DNA from: JBMOJK01 sp049315825
GTDB taxonomy: Bacteria; Patescibacteriota; Gracilibacteria; BD1-5; UBA2023
Direction: 5' to 3'
Assembly: GCA_049315825.1 (NCBI GenBank)
Contig: JBMOJK010000024.1
Span: 1-9,596 of the forward strand
Length of the DNA stretch: 9,596 nt
The notes under the pieces were generated by a model, which worked only from the letters and a program-made list of their open reading frames with translations, was not told the origin of the DNA and made no database searches. The position numbers were made by a program, and so were the translations under genes. This document shows, piece by piece, positions 7,178-9,596 of the stretch (position 1 is the stretch's first letter; each line of letters starts with the position of its first letter).

Positions 7178-7699
7178 ATGCCATTTCTCGAAATCGAAGC
7201 TAAAATCCTTGAGATCGACCGCAATGCAGTAGAATCCAATCTTCTCTCACTTGGTGCAGAGAAGATTTTTGATGGAGATCTCGTATCGTTTGCGTACTCT
7301 GCACCCAATGGTAAATGAGTACGGATGCGCACATTTAACGGCACTCAGACATTTCTCACCTACAAAGAAAAGACTGGAAATGCTGGTGAATTCTCCACGG
7401 AAGAACTCGAATTCGAGACAGAAATCCAAGATCCCGATCTTATGCATGAGATCCTCATTCGTACTGGATTCGCATGCGTAGCAAAAATTCCAAAGCATCG
7501 AACTTCGTATAAACTCGGTGAGACGAGATATGGAATCGACGACTACAAAAAGATTCCAGTCCTCCTCGAATTCGAATCTCCTAGCGAAGATATCCTCATC
7601 GCCGCAGCAAAAGAACTCGGTTTCAGTAAAGAACAATTCTTTCTTGGTGGAACACGTGCTGTCGAAAAACACTACAGTATCGATCTCAATACTCTCTAA
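7178..7699 (+). CDS. CYTH-domain protein (class IV adenylate cyclase / triphosphatase superfamily, 1 in-frame UGA)
   Basis: A 173-residue protein beginning MPFLEIEAKIL, in which E5-x-E7-x-K9 is the ExExK metal and phosphate signature of the CYTH superfamily. Known members are CyaB adenylate cyclases, thiamine triphosphatases and inorganic tripolyphosphatases, all acting on triphosphate groups inside a beta-barrel tunnel. Further support comes from basic pairs VRMR just after residue 47, TYKEK, and the late DDYKKIPVLLEFE segment (family: acidic residues on the last strands). UGA at 7316-7318 (codon 47) is read as Gly; under the standard code the gene would lose its ExExK motif and start at an internal codon. 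It begins 10 bases after dnaA and ends 3 bases before rsmI. The exact substrate cannot be told from sequence; length is typical. Confidence 0.85.
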
Positions 7700-7702
7700 T
7701 TC

Positions 7703-8377
7703 ATGCCTATGGCATCAGGAATCCTCTCGCTCGTCTCTACTCCGATCGGAAATCTTGAAGATATCACACTTCGAGCACTTCGTACACTTCGTGAGTCGGA
7801 CTATATCGCCTGTGAAGACACCCGAACTTCAGGAATTCTTCTCAATCACTACGAGATCACCGGTAAGAAAACGATTTCGTTTCATTCGCATACTGGATCT
7901 ACAAAGGAAGATGCGATCATCCAACTCCTACTCGATGGAGCCAATATCGCACTCATCTCAGATGCGGGAACGCCTGGGATCTCAGACCCCGCATATTCGC
8001 TCGTTCGTAAGGCGATCGATGCTGGGATTACACTCTGTCCTATTCCTGGAGCCTCTGCTGTACTCTCAGCGCTCGTGTGTTCTGGACTTCAAACACATCA
8101 TTTCACCTACCTCGGATTTCTTCCGATCAAAAAGGGGCGTAAAACGCTTCTTGAGAGCCTCAAGGACAAAGAGCATACTGTTGTCATCTATGAAAGTGTC
8201 CACCGCATAGAAAAGACCCTTTCTGAGCTTGAGGCATACTTTGGCGCAGACCATCAGATCGTCGTATGACGAGAAATCACCAAGAAATTCGAAGAATTCG
8301 TCCGCGGCACAACCCGTGAAGTAATCGAACATTTCAGAACTCACCCCATGAAGGGCGAGTTCGTGGTGTGTTTCTAA
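7703..8377 (+). CDS. rsmI: 16S rRNA (cytidine(1402)-2'-O)-methyltransferase RsmI (1 in-frame UGA)
   Basis: A 224-residue tetrapyrrole-methylase-fold enzyme that transfers a methyl group from S-adenosylmethionine to the 2'-OH of C1402 in the decoding centre of 16S rRNA. Family motifs in order: LVSTPIGNLEDITLRAL (10-26), CEDTRTSGILL (37-47), LISDAGTPGISDPAYSLV (84-101), IPGASAVLSAL (114-124), LGFLPIKKGRK (137-147), YESVHRI (163-169). UGA 8267-8269 (codon 189) is read as Gly; directly after it comes REITKKFEEFVRG (190-202), the conserved RELTK-F-E segment, followed by KGEFVVCF and TAA TAA. This is the clearest proof of recoding in the window. At 224 residues it is shorter than common RsmI (roughly 270-290), lacking the usual C-terminal extension while keeping the catalytic core. 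The ATG at 7709 is an alternative start two codons in. Confidence 0.95.
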
Positions 8378-8396
8378 TAAAATAGTCTCAAAGTTG

Positions 8397-8513
8397 ATCG
8401 ACTTCAGGATGCCATGTGTATGTATGACGAAGTTGACTCACTGTACGTCTCTCAGGTGCGCTCTGCGTTTGTCGACAAGGAATACATACATATGGCATCC
8501 TGAAGTATTCGAT
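8397..8513. repeat. 25-bp inverted repeat, long hairpin-forming element
   Basis: The left arm at 8401-8425 (starting ACTTCAGGATGCCATGTG) is the reverse complement of the right arm at 8482-8506 apart from one position, 8416 G against 8491 T, which in RNA is a G-U wobble. ATCG (8397-8400) and CGAT (8510-8513) extend the stem past a 3-base bulge. The loop is 56 bases and itself contains small dyads (GTCGAC, GACG...CGTC). It lies 20 bases after the rsmI stop and just before the terminator at 8525-8558. No coding sense is visible. It could be a structured non-coding RNA, a miniature mobile or REP-like palindrome, or a 3'-UTR stabilising element; the sequence alone does not decide. Confidence 0.8.
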
Positions 8514-8524
8514 GCATATTCCTC

Positions 8525-8558
8525 AACAAAAAAGAGTCCTCTCGGACTCTTTTTTGTT
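8525..8558. terminator. perfect 15-bp bidirectional intrinsic terminator
   Basis: AACAAAAAAGAGTCC (8525-8539) and GGACTCTTTTTTGTT (8544-8558) pair over 15 bases around a TCTC loop, with A-runs and T-runs placed to terminate from both sides. It serves the dnaA-CYTH-rsmI unit on the plus strand and the membrane-anchored gene on the minus strand; the latter's TAA stop (8557-8559) overlaps the final bases of the stem, the same packing seen at 3489. Confidence 0.92.
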
Positions 8559-9246
8559 ATTTTACCTTGGCAGTTTCGATGATCGTATTCACGACAGGAC
8601 TTGAGAAGTTTCCTTGAATGATGAGCGTACCGGAACCGAGCTTGAGATATGTCTTCGTTGTATTTGTATCCTGGAATTTTCCACCCTCCCCTTCTGCAAG
8701 TTGTGGGAAGAGTTTCTTTGGATAGTACCAAGTACGAACTTCACCGCTCTCAAAGTCCACAACGCCCGTACCAATACGAATCGCTACAGAATGTGCCGCT
8801 TCATCTCGTGCACCAGCCCCGAGATAATACGCTCATCTTGGAAGTGAGAATCCATATCCGATAGATTCATTCCAGTAGTCGGTCAGCCCCGTAGAAGAGA
8901 GTCCAACCTGTGGAGTTCCAGATGATGTTGATATCACCGGTGCATTATCCGGATCAGAATCCCGAGCATCTCGTCCAGCAGGCGTATTTACGATAACCTC
9001 TGGTGGAGCAGGAGGTGGTGCTACCGTGCCAGTTGACACCGTACCCGTACTCACAATCGGTGGCGTGACTACCGGAGTGTTTGTTACGCCCGTACTCGTT
9101 GTCTTGCGATCGTTTTCATTCCATACCGGCTTCTTGGGAGTTTTGTCCGCGAAGATGATGTATCACAAGACAAATACAACGATAATGCCCGCAAGAATAT
9201 TCAATATCCAGCTACTTCCCTTCTTTGCTTCTGTTTTTGTGGCCAT
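8557..9246 (-). CDS. membrane-anchored extracytoplasmic protein of unknown function (2 in-frame UGA)
   Basis: A 229-residue protein read through UGA codons 28 (9163-9165) and 138 (8833-8835) as Gly. It starts at ATG 9244-9246: a short basic cytoplasmic end (MATKTEAKKG), then one hydrophobic helix (about 13-32, WILNILAGIIVVFVLGYIIF) containing the first recoded codon, so a signal anchor with the rest outside. Residues about 40-115 are a Thr/Pro/Ser/Val linker with a tandem STGTVSTGTV and a PPPAPP stretch, a typical wall-spanning spacer. The C-terminal domain (about 122-229, from DYWNESIGYGFSLPRG) is strand-rich; its opening resembles the YGFSF-P start of small PsbP-like domains seen in CPR surface proteins, a tentative comparison. 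It has its own promoter (9269-9277). Without recoding it would appear as three pieces. Confidence 0.85.
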
Positions 9247-9268
9247 GGGACTGTGATAAATGACCTTC

Positions 9269-9277
9269 ATTATACCA
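9269..9277 (-). promoter_or_regulatory. extended -10 promoter of the membrane-anchored protein gene
   Basis: On the minus strand the sequence TGG-TATAAT occupies 9277 down to 9269: a perfect -10 hexamer with an upstream TGn extension. No good -35 is present at the usual spacing, which an extended -10 promoter does not need. Transcription would begin near 9262, giving a leader of about 15 bases before the ATG at 9246. Such a short leader without a Shine-Dalgarno fits the other starts in the window. Confidence 0.6.
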
Positions 9278-9348
9278 ATTTACTGACAAATACCATCCAA
9301 GTTTTGCATCGTGAAGATTTCTATGGCAGAATATCAAAAAAACTACCC

Positions 9349-9596
9349 ATGGAAAATCTCGAACACAAAGACGATACCCTCGATACTGCTAAAATGCAGA
9401 CCGAAAAAAACAATAAAGCCCTCGAGGAAGAACTTGCAAAACAGGATAAAAACACTGGCGGACCTAACGGAAAAAGCAAGGAAGCCACTGTTGTTCAAAC
9501 AATGGCAGACTCTGATATTTCTCGTCTTTCGACAACCATTCCTGGCGAAGAACAGGAATGGTTTAAGGCACAGGCGAAGACTATCAAGGCTGACTT
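9349..9596 (+). CDS. 5' part of an acidic, probably coiled-coil protein (runs off the window)
   Basis: An open frame from ATG 9349 (MENLEHKDDTLDTAK) to the window end, 82 codons visible with no stop. The N-terminus is highly charged with heptad-like spacing (KALEEELAKQDKN, about 24-36), then a Gly/Asn/Ser-rich link (37-45) and a further helical segment ending KAQAKTIKAD. No signal peptide. No family recognised from this portion. I prefer this frame over the overlapping open frame from ATG 9323 because its codon choice (CTC, GAA, GAC) matches the confirmed genes and the start context CTACCC-ATG matches theirs. It is divergent from the membrane-anchored gene, with a 102-base intergenic region that must hold both promoters. 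Confidence 0.7.
   Translation, partial: MENLEHKDDTLDTAKMQTEKNNKALEEELAKQDKNTGGPNGKSKEATVVQTMADSDISRLSTTIPGEEQEWFKAQAKTIKAD

Noticed and set aside
8267..8269. TGA as the true stop of rsmI, or a frameshift there
   Set aside because: The same frame continues with the conserved RsmI C-terminal segment and ends at a double TAA; no shift of frame is needed.
8438..8582. Short ORFs through the inverted repeat on both strands
   Set aside because: They arise from the repeat arms and the terminator, with no start context and no protein-like composition.
35..9246. In-frame UGA as selenocysteine or tryptophan
   Set aside because: Ten UGAs in six unrelated genes, none a selenoprotein family. Contexts such as the RsmI REITK junction and a transmembrane helix fit a small residue better than Trp, and UGA-Gly is known in this type of organism.
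9323..9596. Alternative open frame starting MAEYQKNYPW before the last gene
   Set aside because: Very basic, Arg/Lys/Leu-rich read of a different phase; codon choice and start context favour ATG 9349.

Overview
The window reads as chromosomal DNA from a Candidate Phyla Radiation bacterium that decodes UGA as glycine (translation table 25), most likely a member of the Gracilibacteria (BD1-5) and less likely Absconditabacteria (SR1). The evidence is internal. Ten in-frame TGA codons fall inside six otherwise continuous genes, including recognisable families (RsmI, YgjP-like hydrolase, CYTH). Every gene end seen uses TAA or TAG, never TGA. Under the standard code these six genes would be reported as broken fragments.

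Layout, left to right. Minus strand 35-976: a zinc-ribbon protein with a possible acetyltransferase-like core and three UGA codons. 977-1988: a gene-poor kilobase with a hairpin terminator, a doubtful and possibly broken minus-strand reading frame, and the untranslated leader of the next gene. Plus 1989-3458: a RhlE-type DEAD-box RNA helicase with a Gly/Arg/Ser/Pro-rich tail, closed by a strong bidirectional terminator. Minus 3489-4594: a two-gene unit (small unknown protein, then a YgjP/DUF45 zinc metallopeptidase-like protein). Plus 4818-5539: two small unknown genes, the second with a signal-peptide-like start interrupted by UGA. Plus 5770-8377: a tight dnaA - CYTH phosphohydrolase/cyclase - rsmI unit. 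Then a 25-bp inverted repeat and a perfect 15-bp bidirectional terminator. Minus 8557-9246: a membrane-anchored extracytoplasmic protein. Plus 9349-end: the start of an acidic, probably coiled-coil protein.

The genes are mostly housekeeping (replication initiation, 16S rRNA methylation, RNA remodelling) mixed with lineage-specific unknowns. dnaA is followed by CYTH and rsmI rather than dnaN, and no DnaA-box cluster is visible, so this is not a classical dnaA-oriC-dnaN locus. Start sites lack Shine-Dalgarno sequences. Nine of ten ATG starts are immediately preceded by C, eight of them in the form YC-ATG. No CRISPR array, tRNA, rRNA, transposase or prophage gene is visible. The least explained items are the 8401-8506 inverted repeat, the stacked hairpins upstream of dnaA, the start-codon context, and the absence of UGA from dnaA and the helicase.
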